Assembly: GCF_017745095.1 (NCBI RefSeq)
Contig: NZ_JAGHZZ010000008.1
Coordinates: forward strand, 299,830-363,829
DNA: 64,000 bases
Source of the DNA: Sporocytophaga sp.
GTDB taxonomy: Bacteria > Bacteroidota > Bacteroidia > Cytophagales > Cytophagaceae
Direction of reading: 5' to 3'
This document shows positions 62,591-64,000 of this stretch, piece by piece (the first letter of the stretch is position 1; each line of letters begins with the position of its first letter). Both the position numbers and the translations under genes were made by a program. The notes under the pieces are model-generated. The model had not been told where the DNA came from. It searched no databases and was given only the letters and a program-made list of their open reading frames with translations.

Positions 62591-64000
62591 TTATAAGTTT
62601 TTAAGATACACTTTAAAGGTAGTACCAACTCCTTCTGTGCTTTGAAGTTCAATTTTGCCACCGGAATTTTCTATTATCCTTTTGATGATATACAACCCAA
62701 TTCCGCTGCCCTCCACGTGCTGATGAGCCCGTTCAAACATATTAAAAATTTTATGCTGATTCTCCGAACTTATCCCCAAACCATTATCTGAAATAGTAAG
62801 TAATACAAAATTATCGGCAGATTCGGTAGACAAATGTATCTCTGGTCTTCGCTCAGAGGAAGAGTACTTCAGTGCATTTGAAAGAAGATTATAAATAATA
62901 CTCCTTAAGTTTTTTCTGGAATATTTTATAGTATCTACTTTAAAATCTGTAACAATAACAGGATCATTACTAATCTTTATAAGCTCCCTTATATCAAGAA
63001 TAACTTCATTATACATTTCGGAGAAAGTAAGTACTTCCGGCTCTAGATTGCCCACTCTCTGAACTTTGCTAATTTCTGTCAGATCCTTAATTGTAGTTTT
63101 AAATCTTTCAATGGAAAAAAGCATCATATCAATTAAAGACTGCTGCTCTTCATTAAATGAACCATCCATCATGTAAGCCTGCAGAAGTCCCTCAATGTTA
63201 GAGATCGGAGCTTTAAGATCATGAGATGCCGTATATATAAAATTATCAAGATCATTATTAATCTTTAATAGTTCTACATTTCTTAACTCAAGACTTTTCC
63301 GGCTATCTGCAAGTTCTTTTTTAGCCATTTCCTCTTCAGATATATCCTGAATGATTCCGCTAAATCTATATGGTTCACCTCTCAGATCAAAATAAGTTCT
63401 ACCCTTTGCCCTTACTGTGCGCTCCACACCTGTTAAAGGATGAAGTATAGTACAAACAACATTAAATAATCCTCCAGAGCTATATTCAAAGGATTGTTTT
63501 ATTGCCTCCCTGACGGCCTCTCGTTCAGAGCTTACAACATTAGTGATAGCTTCTTCCAGACTTGTTTCCGTATTCAAAGGAATACCGATCCATTCTTTTA
63601 ATCTGTTATTACTTTTAAAAACGTTCGTAACAGGATTGTACTCCCATGTAGCCAATTCAGAAGATTCTATTGCAAAATGTAATTGGTCTTTACTTTCTTT
63701 AAGTTTTATTGAATTAAGAACCTTTTCAGTAGTTTCGTTACAAACAACCAATACTCCACTTATTTCCCCGGAATCACCTATAATTGGGCTATATCCAAAC
63801 GTCCAGTAAACATCTTCTATTTTCCCGTTTCGGTAAATTGGTATAAGTTGATCTTCACTCCAGGTGGCTTCTCCTGTAGTCATCACCTGATTTATGAGAG
63901 GATAGATTATGTTCCAAATTTCCTGCCAGCAATTTTTTCCTTTTTGTCCAAGCGCATTAGGGTGTTTTCCATTATTACCTAAACTAGGTCGATACGCGTC
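62591..64000 (-). CDS. PAS sensor histidine kinase, 5' end beyond the window
   Basis: The frame stays open to the right edge. Codons upstream of the in-frame GTG at 63886 and ATG at 63883 encode a good PAS start (YRPSLGNNGKHPNALGQKGK, NCWQEIWNIIYPLINQVMTT), so those are internal and the gene is truncated. At least two PAS/PAC modules precede HisKA (DNFIYTASHDLKAPISNIEG) and HATPase (LRSIIYNLLSNALKYSSSER, ISDNGLGIS, GSGIGLYIIKRII). No receiver. The core resembles the kinase at 37678. Confidence 0.88.
   Translation of the reverse strand, partial: DAYRPSLGNNGKHPNALGQKGKNCWQEIWNIIYPLINQVMTTGEATWSEDQLIPIYRNGKIEDVYWTFGYSPIIGDSGEISGVLVVCNETTEKVLNSIKLKESKDQLHFAIESSELATWEYNPVTNVFKSNNRLKEWIGIPLNTETSLEEAITNVVSSEREAVREAIKQSFEYSSGGLFNVVCTILHPLTGVERTVRAKGRTYFDLRGEPYRFSGIIQDISEEEMAKKELADSRKSLELRNVELLKINNDLDNFIYTASHDLKAPISNIEGLLQAYMMDGSFNEEQQSLIDMMLFSIERFKTTIKDLTEISKVQRVGNLEPEVLTFSEMYNEVILDIRELIKISNDPVIVTDFKVDTIKYSRKNLRSIIYNLLSNALKYSSSERRPEIHLSTESADNFVLLTISDNGLGISSENQHKIFNMFERAHQHVEGSGIGLYIIKRIIENSGGKIELQSTEGVGTTFKVYLKNL

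Noticed and set aside
63881-63886. GTG/ATG at 63886/63883 as the start of the last kinase
   Set aside because: Codons upstream to the window edge encode a typical PAS sequence in the same frame without a stop, so the real start is outside the window.
1-64000. CRISPR arrays, insertion sequences, prophage or integrative element borders
   Set aside because: No regularly spaced repeats, transposase, integrase or att-like duplications were seen on reading both strands.

Overview
The window looks like a chromosomal segment of a Cytophagales-type Bacteroidetes, comparable to Cytophaga or Sporocytophaga. It is AT-rich. It carries type IX secretion (T9SS) hallmarks: two PorP/SprF proteins, type A and type B C-terminal sorting domains, a SprB-like repeat, GEVED and delta-60 repeats. 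It also has a GH5 cellulase, a PL11 pectin lyase fragment, TonB-dependent uptake and Bacteroidetes-style promoter elements (TAnnTTTG). No rRNA, tRNA, CRISPR array, insertion sequence or prophage was seen.

Layout. 1-403: 5' end of a PL11 rhamnogalacturonan lyase. 404-1319: spacer with decayed coding fragments. 1320-5595: PorP/SprF divergent from a translationally coupled trio (ECF sigma factor, membrane protein with anti-sigma-like layout, LRR protein with type B sorting domain). 5596-6523: spacer with another gene relic. 6524-8200: AraC regulator and SDR reductase. 8341-9880: three small poorly known genes. 9954-14914: tripartite drug efflux operon (TolC, HlyD, MFS) divergent from an AraC regulator. 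14927-17854: hemerythrin, small membrane protein, NsrR-type Rrf2 regulator and flavohemoprotein Hmp, probably a nitric oxide defence block. 18131-19690: secreted GH5 cellulase. 20020-27975: operon of a large T9SS type B cargo, a second PorP/SprF, a 1415-residue exported TPR-CHAT caspase-fold protein and a small protein. 28655-42720: histidine kinases, outer-membrane proteins, COG0523 GTPase, CNNM/CorC-like protein, DinB, Usp, MFS and an XRE regulator. 42958-46380: glucose dehydrogenase-like SDR, acyltransferase and aldehyde dehydrogenase. 46561-56172: metal block with a CusB-like adaptor, a CusA-TolC fusion pump, His-rich and Cys/His small proteins, and a TonB receptor with lipoprotein. 56333-59413: Mla-type lipid transport operon and a lipocalin. 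59500-62538: Usp, trehalose synthase-like GT4 and DUF2238. 62591-64000: a 5'-truncated PAS histidine kinase.

The most unusual unit is the cargo/PorP/TPR-CHAT operon. It puts a predicted exported clan CD protease next to T9SS machinery whose known sortase, PorU, is also clan CD. Two regulatory signals stand out. A 33-bp site is shared upstream of the efflux operon and of the membrane protein beside the hemerythrin gene. A pair of 13-bp direct repeats brackets the -7 element of the hmp-nsrR promoter. The three large spacers each hold frameshifted gene relics, and many starts given here were moved to an internal ATG that begins a signal peptide.
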